A program made the position numbers and the translations under genes. A stretch of 64,000 nt of DNA, taken from positions 52,846 to 116,845 of the forward strand of contig NZ_JAFLRF010000019.1 of the NCBI RefSeq assembly GCF_017315705.1, given 5' to 3'. Numbering within the stretch: position 1 is the stretch's first letter; each line of letters opens with the position of its first letter. This DNA is from Trinickia mobilis (GTDB lineage Bacteria > Pseudomonadota > Gammaproteobacteria > Burkholderiales > Burkholderiaceae). Below are positions 16,889 through 26,642 of the stretch, in pieces. Under the pieces are notes generated by a model, which was given only the letters and a program-made list of their open reading frames with translations, ran no database searches and was not told the origin of the DNA.

Positions 16889-17595
16889 TGAGAAGTGTGG
16901 TCTGCGGGTGAGTGCAGTTGCCCGCGGACAATTCAAAGATGGTTGACTTTTTCAGGTATCTAACACGAGGTGAAAGAGGCGCCACGATATTGCCTGGGGC
17001 GCGTTAATCATTTCGGCCGGCCATGCTGCTTGACACTATCTAATTGCCAATTGGACCCACCGGGTTTCTTTTTCGCGTGAAAAATGTGAGAAGGTTTCGT
17101 CTCCACCGTGCCGAATTGAATAGCAATTTGAAGTGATTGCGCTCAAAGTCTCCTCGTGAAGCAATTTCAAAAGTAAGAAAATCGCTACGGCTTGCCACAT
17201 TAGTCCTAGCAGGATTGTTCGATTCTCCTCTGCTCACCACAGATCAGAAGGTGCGTCTCAGTAGCAATTCACGCGCTTGCGAGTGCAAGCGGGCGACGCT
17301 TCGTACGACGTGGTGATTTTCCCGACGCAGGTCAGCGGACCACCGACTACGAAGCCTCCCGGCGCTTGGACTTCACCGTGCCAGGAAGCCGACTGGCGGC
17401 CAAGTCACGGACTGACCATTTGAGGAGGCTGGCGATCAATGCGGCGGTGGATCAAATCCGGTACGGCTGGGCGATTCCTACGATAGCGGATTGACTGAAA
17501 CCATAGGCTGATGGCGGTGGCGCACTGGCCAGCACGTGGCGATCCGGCGACAAGTCAGTTGGCCCGGTTGACTGCGACGTGGCAAATGCTTCCAC
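16889..17595. other. Convergent intergenic region, holds repeat copy A
   Basis: 707 bases between the convergent GHKL ATPase and helicase genes. A GC-rich hairpin (TCTGCGGG pairing with CCCGCGGA near 16900-16930) follows the ATPase but lacks a T-run. Bases ~17110-17240 are a degenerate copy of a repeat found again at ~52.5 kb. The part 17290-17480 has short interrupted coding-like frames on both strands, none of which I can assign; it may be remnant DNA. Confidence 0.45.
17110..17240. repeat. Degenerate ~130-bp repeat, copy A
   Basis: Aligns by eye with 52535-52668 at roughly two-thirds identity with a 1-base gap. Shared blocks include GAAGTG, AAAG followed by CTCCT, TTTCA, GAAAA, CGG and GCAGGATTGT. 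The hairpin of copy B is not preserved here. The two copies are direct repeats about 35.4 kb apart and bracket the helicase-to-dpd part of the island. It could be an att-like scar, a dispersed repeat or a decayed small-RNA gene. Confidence 0.45.
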
Positions 17596-20500
17596 TCACA
17601 GGTTCATTTTCACTGCACCGATAGCGTCGACGAAAGCATCGCGACAGCCTTTCCTCTGGAAGTTGGCGGCTGCCTGCATCTTCATTCGAACTACTTGCCA
17701 CGCGTCCAGCAGTCCAGCCCGAGAGCTGTCCCATGACCCAGGTGCGTGATACACCGCAATAAAACGGTACTTGTCCCCTTTGTGCGTGAACACGCTGCAC
17801 CCATCGGACGGATCTCCTTCCCATGCATCCATCCAGGCGTGAGGAAACTCATGAAGTTCCGATAGTGGCAAAACCGGTCTCTGCCCTTTCGAAATCGGAC
17901 TTGCAGCTAGTTCCCACAGCATTTTGGGTCCTGGAAACACCCTACCGCCCGACATTGCATCGTTCAGGTCCAGGTATGCCTGCAAGCGGAAATGTTCGGC
18001 CCCATCAGTGCCTAAATGCAGGAGACCGCCTTCTAGAAACTTGAGGGGGGCCACAGTCAGTCGGCGTGTTGAGGGCTCCCCGTCCGCCTCATATAAAGCT
18101 TCCAGGACCGAGTTGAACGCCTCCGAAAACCAGTCTCGAATCCCAGCAAGCACCTGTCCACAAACAAGCAGATCTTCGTGTTTCATATTGGAGACGGCAC
18201 CGTCAATAACGTTGTTAAGTAGCCGCGAAGCGCGTACGTTACTGCTGCCAGAATAGGCCGCACCCAACGTATCGATAGAAGGAAAAGCACTCCGCGATCG
18301 ATACGCAGCCTCTGTATGCCCCGCTGCGTTTGTAATCAGACTTCGGTAAAAGAGCGCCATCCGTCCGGCGTGCCCAGCGAGTTGCGCGAGCGGGCGCCAT
18401 TCGGCGCCGCCGGCCTCGCGCACCATCACCGCGAACCAGACGATGCCCGCATCCTCAATCAAATAACCCCAGCGCCGCTCGCGGTTTTGCCCCGCAAGCC
18501 ATCGCGGCACATTTTTCCCATCTTGGATTTTGCGCACCGCTTCGGTTGCACATATAGCCGTACGCAGCAACCAAAACTTGCCGCCGATCGACTCAAGCAG
18601 CACTTTGCGGTTCACGCTCCCGCCGGCAGTGATGGCGAACGACACGTCTACCTCGCACGCAACCGTGTTGTGCGAACGATCGAATACGAACCGGCTGTCG
18701 GGTACGTGGCGCACGCCCGCCGGGCCGGCGTCACGAAGCGCCGTGGCTGGAGACCCGTCCAGATCAGCCGTAGACGGAACCAGAACCTCCTCCGTGCTCT
18801 GGATCTGCGGATCCTTCGCAGATGCTCTCGAGAACCTCAGAACGTTCGATCCACTAGTGACCATTTGTCGTACACGCGTGCAATCGAACGCAGGCAAGTA
18901 CGCGCTCGATTCCAGCGAAGTTTCTGCGGCAAGTTGTATGGGTAGCACGTTCTCGCCCGCACGTTTGGGCCGGACCTCAAGCGGCAATGCAATCGGCACT
19001 GCCGCGTCGCCGTCCTGCACAAACTTCGCGGTGTCGGGAAAAAAGACTGCATTTTCACGCTTTTCGCTCGTGATGGGAGTGGCGAGTATCGAATCATCAG
19101 CATCAAGCGAGTTGACATCAAGTTCGCCAATCTCATCCTTACGCTTGCCAAGATCCATCCGCAGGTCGCTGGCAATCTTTTCCCTGATCACGCGGTCCAC
19201 CTGATAACGATCAAGCGTACCGTCGAGATAGGGGAATGTCACACCGAGGCGTGGCAGCCCTTCAGTTTTTCCCTGTTGCGCACTCGCGTAGTTTTCGATT
19301 CGTCTTCCGATTAGACTCCCAAGACGGTCGATCCGTCCGATACGCTGCTCAAGGTCGCCTGACGTCCACGCGACACCGTAATGTACGATGTTGTCGCAGA
19401 AGAGGTGCATGTCGACGCCTTCCTTTAGCACGTCCGTGCAAACAAGTACATTTGGGTGGGTCGGAAACTTAAACTGCGTAACGGCGTTTTGGTTTTCCAG
19501 TCGACTCGATCGTCCAATCACCGGCGACATCAGGCGAAACGCCATGTGTACGCGTTCGAGGCAAATTTGCTCCCAGCCGACAGCCGTTCCGCTGCGCAAA
19601 CATTTATCGACGATAAGGTCGAAGTGCTCGATCCAGCGCCGGAACCTTTCCTTCCAGTTGGCGATATACGTCGCCAGTTCACGCAAAACCGACGCTTGGG
19701 CATTCTCGAGCATCCACAGGAGTTTGTCGGGCAGTTCAGTTGCGCCATCGGGTGTGCTTGAGACGTGCGTGTTGAGGATATAGAGATCTACGATAAAGTC
19801 GGTCTGCCGCATCGACTGCAGTAGGCATAGTTGCAAGGCGGCGAGCTTCCATGCATCCGGGGACGAATGCGTGGTGTTTGCGAAAAGCCACGCCTGCGTG
19901 CTGTCGGCGCGAAGTTGGGTCAGGCGTTCTACGCCGAGAATGGCCGTCAAGAAACGCAGCCAGCGTTCACCGTTCTTTACCCAAATTGCTTCATGCGCGT
20001 AAACGGCCTCGTCACTGCTGCTTTCGGGTCGTTTCAAGAGAAATCCGCGAAGGGGCTTCTGAGACGGATCCTTCGCGCTCAGAAGTCGCGAGCCAAATGA
20101 GACGAGCTTCCCATGGTGCTCCTTGATACCCGAGGCCCGTTTCAACGCATCAAAGTAAGGCAGGCTGACCGCGTCGCGATACGGGCTGCCACTCCCTGTC
20201 TCTCCTGATGTTCCGAAATCGTTGTCCTCGTGACTGTCGAGCGCCTGCGTGGGGATTTCGACGCTTTCCTCGTCAAGCGCGTCGCCCGAGTCATCCGCTC
20301 GGTTCCACCAAGATCCACCCGAATCCCATAATGACTTGCTCCGCTCCTCGAACTCTGGCTTGACAAGCAAAGTTCGCCATGCGGCGATCCGCTGATCGAC
20401 CTGCTGCTGGAACCGCACGTTCAGCAGATCGCGAATCTCCTCGACTGTGTCGATGCGACGTACGAACACTAGCGTCTTGTCGTTGCTACCGTCTTTCAGA

Positions 20501-22050
20501 CTGCGCTCAAAAAGTTCGTCAGTGGTGCGGTTGAGTTTGGCGTGAGGCAACGCAACAGACCGCGATACGATTGGTAGCGACCGGTTCAGGCGCGTCATCG
20601 CTTTCACAAAACTGTGATTCAGATCGTCGATGACGGTGCGGTCCAGCGCTATGTTCGGTTCGTCGTTCTGCTTGCTTTGCTTGCCGTCGCGAGCCGCTTC
20701 ATACTCGCGCGCCACCTCAGGGTCAGACATTGCAGCCCTTTTGCGGCCAATGATCCGCCCTACCGATGTTGAGAGCGACTCGAACGACGCGCACTCGCCT
20801 TGTCGGAACTTGTTCTGTTTGCCCGCAAGCGCACCGACCAGTTGCTTCTGGACAAGTGCCATAGTCAGCGCGAGGAACGGATCGTCGGCACCTGAATACC
20901 GCACTCGCTCGTATTTCCGGTACTGGATTTTGCCGTAACGATTGTCCTGGCTATCGGCATAGGTTCGCGTGCGACGCACCATCATCTGGCCTAGCAGTTC
21001 CACCACGTCGGGCTTGGTGCCTGCTTGCGAATCAAGTTGCCACGTGATGCGACCGCAGCGAGCCTGATGTTCGCAATCAACGCAGTCGCGCGGGATTTGT
21101 ACGGCGCGCTCGCGACCGCCGATCTCAGCGACCGACACTCTGCGGCAAAGATAGGTGTCGAGGCTCCGGATATCGCGCGTGCTGGAGTGTAATGGCGTGG
21201 CGCTCAGGAACAGCCAGCGCTCGACATGCCGCCGAAAGATCTGGTTGATGTGCCGATTTTGATAGTTACCCGTGTGCCGCAAGTACTGCGCTTCGTCGAA
21301 GATCACGAGGTCGAGCGGCTGGTTAGGTATCGGTTCGCAGTTTTCGTCGATCGTCGTGCCGTTGGTTAGCAACACTCCAATGCGCCGGCAGTAAGCCGCG
21401 CCGAGCGCGTGTGTCGCGTCCTCCTTCCACGTATCCGATCGTTCAGAGAAGCTCTCTACAATTGCCCTTTCGTCCTCCTCCAGATCCCCCGTGTCCGGCA
21501 CGCCGACGAGCGCCGCATATTCTGCCAATATCGATTCGGGATCGGTGCCCTTGAACGTGAGCGGTCGGCTGAAAGACGAATACCTCAGCAGGTGAATTCG
21601 TGCATCGCCGAGTTGCAGCGCCTTAATGAAGTCACGCAGGTTATGGTGGAGGTGCAATTCCTCGAGTTGGCTGGCGTCGGCGGAACTGAGGAGCCGATCA
21701 TCGAGCAGCGTGTAACACGTGCGCAGGAACTCCGACCACTCGCTTTGCCACTGGCGCTGCAGCGTCGCGCTCGAACAGACGATTACCACCCGCGAATCCG
21801 GCTTGCGCAGGAATTGAGTCGCGATCACGCCCATAGCCTGGCGCGTTTTTCCCATGCCGACTTCGTCGGATAGATAGGCGAAGCCCTTTAGCTCGAGTAG
21901 ATGCCAGAGGCCAGCGACACCTTGGCTCTGCAGCTTGGCCTGCAGACTGGCTTTCGCCGAGCGCGCTGCATCGTGTCCGTCGAAATCGATGTACGACCGC
22001 ACCATTCCCGCAGTCAGTTGGGCGGGGATGAGGTTTTTGCTATTCGGCAT
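17596..22050 (-). CDS. SNF2-like DEAD/DEAH helicase, 1484 aa
   Basis: Large SF2 helicase. Walker A DEVGMGKT (62-69), DEAQ (252-255) preceded by LVIF, SATPLHSS (283-290), and a C-terminal helicase lobe with DVLKEGVDMHLFCDNIVHYG and DLEQRIGRIDRLGS. A small cysteine set (CVDCEHQARC, about 325) sits between the lobes. The ~500-residue C-terminal region has no motif I know. Architecture resembles DISARM- or Dpd-associated SNF2 helicases that translocate along DNA. The ATG at 22050 overlaps the PLD gene stop by 11 bases. Together they probably form a DNA-sensing and cleaving pair. Which named system it belongs to, if any, is unresolved. Confidence 0.85.
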   Translation of the reverse strand: MPNSKNLIPAQLTAGMVRSYIDFDGHDAARSAKASLQAKLQSQGVAGLWHLLELKGFAYLSDEVGMGKTRQAMGVIATQFLRKPDSRVVIVCSSATLQRQWQSEWSEFLRTCYTLLDDRLLSSADASQLEELHLHHNLRDFIKALQLGDARIHLLRYSSFSRPLTFKGTDPESILAEYAALVGVPDTGDLEEDERAIVESFSERSDTWKEDATHALGAAYCRRIGVLLTNGTTIDENCEPIPNQPLDLVIFDEAQYLRHTGNYQNRHINQIFRRHVERWLFLSATPLHSSTRDIRSLDTYLCRRVSVAEIGGRERAVQIPRDCVDCEHQARCGRITWQLDSQAGTKPDVVELLGQMMVRRTRTYADSQDNRYGKIQYRKYERVRYSGADDPFLALTMALVQKQLVGALAGKQNKFRQGECASFESLSTSVGRIIGRKRAAMSDPEVAREYEAARDGKQSKQNDEPNIALDRTVIDDLNHSFVKAMTRLNRSLPIVSRSVALPHAKLNRTTDELFERSLKDGSNDKTLVFVRRIDTVEEIRDLLNVRFQQQVDQRIAAWRTLLVKPEFEERSKSLWDSGGSWWNRADDSGDALDEESVEIPTQALDSHEDNDFGTSGETGSGSPYRDAVSLPYFDALKRASGIKEHHGKLVSFGSRLLSAKDPSQKPLRGFLLKRPESSSDEAVYAHEAIWVKNGERWLRFLTAILGVERLTQLRADSTQAWLFANTTHSSPDAWKLAALQLCLLQSMRQTDFIVDLYILNTHVSSTPDGATELPDKLLWMLENAQASVLRELATYIANWKERFRRWIEHFDLIVDKCLRSGTAVGWEQICLERVHMAFRLMSPVIGRSSRLENQNAVTQFKFPTHPNVLVCTDVLKEGVDMHLFCDNIVHYGVAWTSGDLEQRIGRIDRLGSLIGRRIENYASAQQGKTEGLPRLGVTFPYLDGTLDRYQVDRVIREKIASDLRMDLGKRKDEIGELDVNSLDADDSILATPITSEKRENAVFFPDTAKFVQDGDAAVPIALPLEVRPKRAGENVLPIQLAAETSLESSAYLPAFDCTRVRQMVTSGSNVLRFSRASAKDPQIQSTEEVLVPSTADLDGSPATALRDAGPAGVRHVPDSRFVFDRSHNTVACEVDVSFAITAGGSVNRKVLLESIGGKFWLLRTAICATEAVRKIQDGKNVPRWLAGQNRERRWGYLIEDAGIVWFAVMVREAGGAEWRPLAQLAGHAGRMALFYRSLITNAAGHTEAAYRSRSAFPSIDTLGAAYSGSSNVRASRLLNNVIDGAVSNMKHEDLLVCGQVLAGIRDWFSEAFNSVLEALYEADGEPSTRRLTVAPLKFLEGGLLHLGTDGAEHFRLQAYLDLNDAMSGGRVFPGPKMLWELAASPISKGQRPVLPLSELHEFPHAWMDAWEGDPSDGCSVFTHKGDKYRFIAVYHAPGSWDSSRAGLLDAWQVVRMKMQAAANFQRKGCRDAFVDAIGAVKMNL

Positions 22051-24073
22051 GCGGCGCTCCGGTTTTCTGACTTATCTCCTTGGTGATCTCGCGGCGGAAC
22101 CATCCGAGGAAGTCATTGATCCGTTCGGGTGTTGCCGTCCCGAACATCGAGATGAACGAAGGTGAGTTGCCAATCAGAGACACCATGTCGCCATGGAGTT
22201 CGTCGATCTTCTCGTCAATATCCTTCAGGAACAACGGGCTTGACCTATATTGGCCGGTTCCATCCAGTCGATTCACGACGTCACGCATTTCCATCAGTTG
22301 GATATATCGGCCGATCTTTTCCTCGGGGGTCGTTGCGGGTTGTAGGGTTATTGCGCGGTAAAGATTCGCCGCGCCGTACGGTGCCTGCTTGTCATAGGGA
22401 TCGCGGTTCTTACCCGCGCTGTCCGGCCTCTGGTAGAACTCGCGCAACTTCCACGTACCTTGGAACAGACCAAAGAAATCGAAAGTTGGCTCCGCCGACT
22501 CCTCTTCGCCGTCGCCACCGCCGAGGCCAAGCGCGGCACGTTCACGCGTCTTGCCATCTGGGGCATCGGGATTGAGACTGCGCAATAGTTCGAGAACTTT
22601 CTTCAAGCGCGGACGAGGCTGGTAGCCCAGTTCGTCGGGCAAGGCGTTAACCTGTGTGACGAGACCTCGAAATGTTGCCGTGCCGTCTTTCCCAGACGTG
22701 TATGAGACCGAGAACGAACGCACCGGTTGTGCGCCCTTGAACGGCAGGGGAGGCATCGTCTGCATTTCGCCTGCCGGCGTCGCGGCAAACTGATACTCGA
22801 AACTATCGACTCGCAGAACAATGTCACGAATCGATTGGTTGCTCGTAATGGTCAATTGAGCGCAAAAGACGCGTGCCCTCCAGTCACACAGTACGATGGC
22901 ATCGAAAGGGGGAAGAGGCGGCGCGTTGTCCTCATCTTGCCTCGCCTCGGATGGTTCTAATTCGTTTTCGTCCAGCGGGTGAAAGCGACCGTTCCAGGGA
23001 TCGGTACCATTCTTTAGGTCGTAACGAAACATCGCCTCAACGTTCGCGAGCGACTGGCCTTGAGGCGCGAGCATCGCTGCCTCTGTGAAGTTCGCGGAGC
23101 CGATGCAAAGCACGCGCGCTTCGGTACCGTCCTCGAGCATCAGCGCCTTAGCGTGCGTGTAGCGCTCGCCATCCGTGCAGAATTTGCGAAATCCACGCCG
23201 ATAGCCCGGCGACGCGCTGAGCGTTTCGACTGGGAACCGGTATTTGCCGTCGGCGTTGAGCGACGGCACGAAGCGGCATTCGCCGACTCCGAGTTTTTGT
23301 ACGAGCGTTTCGACGCCGCTCCAATACGGAGACACGACCGTCGCCGCGCGCCAAGACCGCGGTCCCTTTAATGCGTCAAGCAAAGAATGTCTTGTATCGC
23401 GTTCAAACGGCAGCGACAGATGTAACGTCGGCATGTCCGCGGTGTCTGACGCGACTTGGCTGGCGTCGGAGAGCGCTTCGAGCAGCGCCGTGAGGATCGC
23501 GCGCACATCGCCTTCCTCTTCGAGCGTTTCGCCATCCGCTGATGTGAAGTGGCGCTCCGCCTGGTTTGCGAGCCAGACCAGTAACGGGCGCAATTCATCA
23601 GCGTGTTGGCGTGCGACCACGGTCATGCCCACGACCTCGCGATTCACCGCCCAACCGGACAGTGTGAGATTCCCGCTGCCGACGGACAGCCACAAACCCT
23701 TTTCCTGCGTTTGCTTCAGCGTGCCGGCCATCAGCATAAGCTTTGGATGGAAGCGGCCTTCGGGGAGTCCGACTGGCAGTAGGCCGTAACGCATATCGCC
23801 TTTGGGCTCGGGGCACGTCGAGCGATCGCATGCCACCAGACACTTAATGACACTCAAATCTTCGTTGATCACATAACGTGTTTCCGATGTCCCTTTCAGT
23901 TCATCGACCGTATCACCCACCAGCAGCGGCAACACGTTTGCCTCGAAGAATTGCGACGCGAAGTTGAAAGTCGTGAAGAGGACATAGCGTGGATGGTCCG
24001 CTGAAAAGCGGTCGCGAATATGCTCGAGCGTACCGCGCATCACCGGATCAATTTTGGGTGGCGCTGCGCTCAT
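22040..24073 (-). CDS. Phospholipase D-like (two HKD motifs) protein
   Basis: A 677-aa protein from ATG 24073, which overlaps the upstream stop (ATGA); an in-frame extension to 24139 is not required. Two PLD-type half sites are visible: FHPKLMLM (H109, K111) with VGSGNLTLSGW about 20 residues later, and THAKALMLEDG followed by CIGSANFTEAAML near residue 330-360. Two such half sites form one active site in PLD nucleases and phosphodiesterases, acting through a covalent phosphohistidine. No membrane segment is present, so it is likely a cytoplasmic nuclease. PLD proteins accompany SNF2 helicases in DISARM (DrmC) and Dpd (DpdK); the fused order here suggests the same partnership. Confidence 0.85.
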   Translation of the reverse strand: MSAAPPKIDPVMRGTLEHIRDRFSADHPRYVLFTTFNFASQFFEANVLPLLVGDTVDELKGTSETRYVINEDLSVIKCLVACDRSTCPEPKGDMRYGLLPVGLPEGRFHPKLMLMAGTLKQTQEKGLWLSVGSGNLTLSGWAVNREVVGMTVVARQHADELRPLLVWLANQAERHFTSADGETLEEEGDVRAILTALLEALSDASQVASDTADMPTLHLSLPFERDTRHSLLDALKGPRSWRAATVVSPYWSGVETLVQKLGVGECRFVPSLNADGKYRFPVETLSASPGYRRGFRKFCTDGERYTHAKALMLEDGTEARVLCIGSANFTEAAMLAPQGQSLANVEAMFRYDLKNGTDPWNGRFHPLDENELEPSEARQDEDNAPPLPPFDAIVLCDWRARVFCAQLTITSNQSIRDIVLRVDSFEYQFAATPAGEMQTMPPLPFKGAQPVRSFSVSYTSGKDGTATFRGLVTQVNALPDELGYQPRPRLKKVLELLRSLNPDAPDGKTRERAALGLGGGDGEEESAEPTFDFFGLFQGTWKLREFYQRPDSAGKNRDPYDKQAPYGAANLYRAITLQPATTPEEKIGRYIQLMEMRDVVNRLDGTGQYRSSPLFLKDIDEKIDELHGDMVSLIGNSPSFISMFGTATPERINDFLGWFRREITKEISQKTGAPHAE

Positions 24074-25368
24074 GCCGGCTCTCCGAAAACTTGCGCGTAA
24101 AGATTCGACGCGGTATTGAGATAGTAATCGTTCATCCACGGAAAGCCGTCGACGAGCCGCTTTTTTGCGTCCTGTGGATTGCGGTCGCCTACGACCGGCA
24201 GCACGATGACGTCGCCTTCGATCAGCGCCAGCGAATCGCGCCCGCGCTCAGCCATGCATCGCTTGTGATAGTCCACCAACTCGCGCGTGAACGCGATCAG
24301 ACACGCTCGGCGCGCGGCGGAACTGGCGGTGGGCGCGCTAGCCGCGAGGATACCGGCGAGGACCTGCATCTGCTTCATCCGAGGTGTTTCTAGTTCACTT
24401 CCGAGATGCTGGAAAGCCGCAGCACGCTCGCGCATTTGCGAGAACATTGCTTCGAGGTCGCTTGCGAGTTGCTCAAGTTTCTTGCCGGGCGATCCACGCA
24501 CGAAGTCGAACACGTCTTGCATCACTAATAGGAACGGCTCGCAACGGAGCACGCATTCGATGTCGAGCACCAGTTCTTCTGACTGAAGAAGGCGGATGCG
24601 CTGCTCGAAGCTCAGGCCTTCCGTCTTCGATGCTCTTCTCAGCGCTAGGAAATCGCGCGCGAGGGTTCGCTGGAAGTCTTGGCCGAAAAGACTCTCCTGT
24701 AGTGTGGGCAGCAGTGTGTCGTCGTCGAAAGTGCGCTCGAGCGCCTTCGACAGCGCTGTGCCATCAAGGTGGCGTTGCGGTACGAGAGGGGTCTTCGCAT
24801 GCGCGAGAGGGCCCGTCAGCGCACGGAGCAGTTCATCCGTGGCTTTCGGAGTCCAGTGACGATCTAGTTCTCTGCATACTTCGGGCTTGACTTTCCAGTT
24901 GTCGTCGACCAGACCGGCGCGTCGACTGGTGCCGCGGTAGTACTGGTACAGGCCGTTCGCGACGGTCTTGCCGGATTTAGTCGTCACATAAAAGTCCCTC
25001 TGTTCGGCGGCGAGCGTGTTGCTGCCGAAGCAGTAAGGGCGATCGTTGTGATAAAGCCAGTACTCGACAAGACCTTCCATCAGCCGAAAGAACTTGCGGG
25101 GCGCATCGTCATCGGCAAGCAAGGGTCGAAGTTTCTCTTGCTCGTGAGCGAGCCACTGAATTAGAACCACGGCTTTGATACCGTTGACTTGCCCGACAGG
25201 TGACGCCACGTGAGGAACGAGCTTTCGTCCGAACGCGCTCCATACAGGCAAGAGCCCAAGTGGATCGCGGCCACCGGAGGAGCGGCTTAACGCAGGATCA
25301 GGTTCCGTGAAGTAAGGCAAGCCGATGGCGACGGCGTTGGCGGTGATGCTTCGGTCGAGTTCAGTCAT
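24070..25368 (-). CDS. Uncharacterised protein preceding the PLD and helicase genes
   Basis: A 432-aa soluble protein from ATG 25368 (the frame is open further to 25470 but lacks support there). I do not recognise the family. The N-terminal segment AVAIGLPYFTEPDPALSRSSGGRDPLG has the look of a subunit that begins an operon. Later it is mostly alpha-helical, with YWLYHNDRPYCFG near 110 and WMNDYYLNTASNLYAQVFG at the C-terminus. No membrane segment, nuclease or NTPase motif is visible. The ATGA overlap with the PLD gene argues for an obligate partner. It occupies the place that DUF6361-type proteins hold in other helicase/PLD operons, but the sequence does not look like that family. Confidence 0.7.
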   Translation of the reverse strand: MTELDRSITANAVAIGLPYFTEPDPALSRSSGGRDPLGLLPVWSAFGRKLVPHVASPVGQVNGIKAVVLIQWLAHEQEKLRPLLADDDAPRKFFRLMEGLVEYWLYHNDRPYCFGSNTLAAEQRDFYVTTKSGKTVANGLYQYYRGTSRRAGLVDDNWKVKPEVCRELDRHWTPKATDELLRALTGPLAHAKTPLVPQRHLDGTALSKALERTFDDDTLLPTLQESLFGQDFQRTLARDFLALRRASKTEGLSFEQRIRLLQSEELVLDIECVLRCEPFLLVMQDVFDFVRGSPGKKLEQLASDLEAMFSQMRERAAAFQHLGSELETPRMKQMQVLAGILAASAPTASSAARRACLIAFTRELVDYHKRCMAERGRDSLALIEGDVIVLPVVGDRNPQDAKKRLVDGFPWMNDYYLNTASNLYAQVFGEPA

Positions 25369-25603
25369 CGGGCGGCGATCGGATTCATGGCGTGGAAGGA
25401 CGCAATTGACGTAACTGTTGGTATCGCGGAGTGGACTAGGTAAGCCGAAATCGTCGCTGCGGACAGGCACGCGAATGTCGAGTTTGCACGACCCTTGCCG
25501 AACGTTCGAAAGTCAGGAAGGCGACCTTCAAGATAGTGGAGTGATGTCTGAATCGCGTTCCTCAAAAACAAGGTACTTTCGCATATATGTCTCGTCCACC
25601 GGG

Positions 25604-26638
25604 TTATTGAGTCGCGGAAACGTGGTTGAGGACCATATACCCGACGCCGAACCAAACCGCTGTAAAGACTGCAATTGTCCCGATAATGGACAAGTGAATT
25701 CGGCGCACCTTTCCTGCCGCCCACTCCTTTGATTTCTGCAGTGCCGTCGATTGCTCCGCTAGCACTTCGCGAAGTTCGTTTAACTCATGATGGAGGTTAC
25801 CAACCGCCTGCTGGGTAGTCTGTCGATCGATTGCTCGCTCCATCGCTACCGCCTTCAAATCCAGCTCAAATGTCTGTACTCTCTCCGTCACCGCATTCAA
25901 CTGCGCTGCAACGTCTTTCTGTACGGTGTCTACGCGTCCTGTCCAACGGGTCTCCAGTTCGCGGCATTGATGAATGAAGTTTTCCATTTCCGCGCGAACG
26001 TGAGCATCCAGTTCAGCCACGCGCTGATCAAAGCTCTCAGTGAGGCGCTCAATAGATGCAACTGCAATCCGCTCCGTCTGTTCGGATAGCTTTCGAGCCT
26101 CCGTCAGTCTTTCGTCGAAGGCAGCAACCAGATGGTCTTTACTTTTTGCGACTTGAGATGCGAGCACGAGCAATTTGCGCTCAGTCTCGAGCGTATACTG
26201 GATGTCAAATGAATCTCGGACGAGGCGTTTTAGTTCGTCGCCTTGCTCATACAGTTTAGAGTGCTCGTCCGCCAATTCCTTAGCATTTCGCTCGATGCTC
26301 TCCGATAAGTGCTTGATCTCGCGTTGCTGGTTTAGAAGTTGTCCTTGCTGGCTTTCCAGCCTTCGCGCCTGGAACATGCTGATAACCATCAGTTGCCCCA
26401 GCGTCTTCGAGAACTCCGCCTGTACCTGCTGTGCGTCGAGTTGAGCGGTCTCGAGTTGGTCGCTGTTCCACCAGCGCGACCACGCGTTGCGCTCCTCGTG
26501 TTGAGTGCGGAACTTCTTCAGGTCGTCGAGTTGTCGAAAGATGCGCCGAAACCTATTGAGCACCTCATCGACGTTGACGGTCCCCAGCAACTCTTGTGGT
26601 ACGTCAAGCTGCGCCATCTGTTCAATGATGTCTGCCAC
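25604..26638 (-). CDS. Coiled-coil protein with C-terminal membrane anchor
   Basis: A 344-aa protein starting at GTG 26638, directly after the stop of the upstream gene. From about residue 70 to 300 it is heptad-rich coiled coil (QQGQLLNQQREIKHLSES, ERLTESFDQRVAELDAH). A single hydrophobic helix at about 314-336 (IIGTIAVFTAVWFGVGYMVL) lies near the C-terminus, so it should be tail-anchored with the bulk in the cytoplasm. It probably forms a rod or sensor attached to the membrane. Tight coupling to the 552-aa membrane protein suggests a complex. No enzymatic motif is visible. Confidence 0.65.
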   Translation of the reverse strand: MADIIEQMAQLDVPQELLGTVNVDEVLNRFRRIFRQLDDLKKFRTQHEERNAWSRWWNSDQLETAQLDAQQVQAEFSKTLGQLMVISMFQARRLESQQGQLLNQQREIKHLSESIERNAKELADEHSKLYEQGDELKRLVRDSFDIQYTLETERKLLVLASQVAKSKDHLVAAFDERLTEARKLSEQTERIAVASIERLTESFDQRVAELDAHVRAEMENFIHQCRELETRWTGRVDTVQKDVAAQLNAVTERVQTFELDLKAVAMERAIDRQTTQQAVGNLHHELNELREVLAEQSTALQKSKEWAAGKVRRIHLSIIGTIAVFTAVWFGVGYMVLNHVSATQ

Positions 26639-26642
26639 TTTT

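Noticed and set aside
17205..17245. tRNA-like 3' end (TTCGATT...CACCA)
   Set aside because: No acceptor, D or anticodon arms upstream; the match belongs to the degenerate repeat shared with 52.6 kb.
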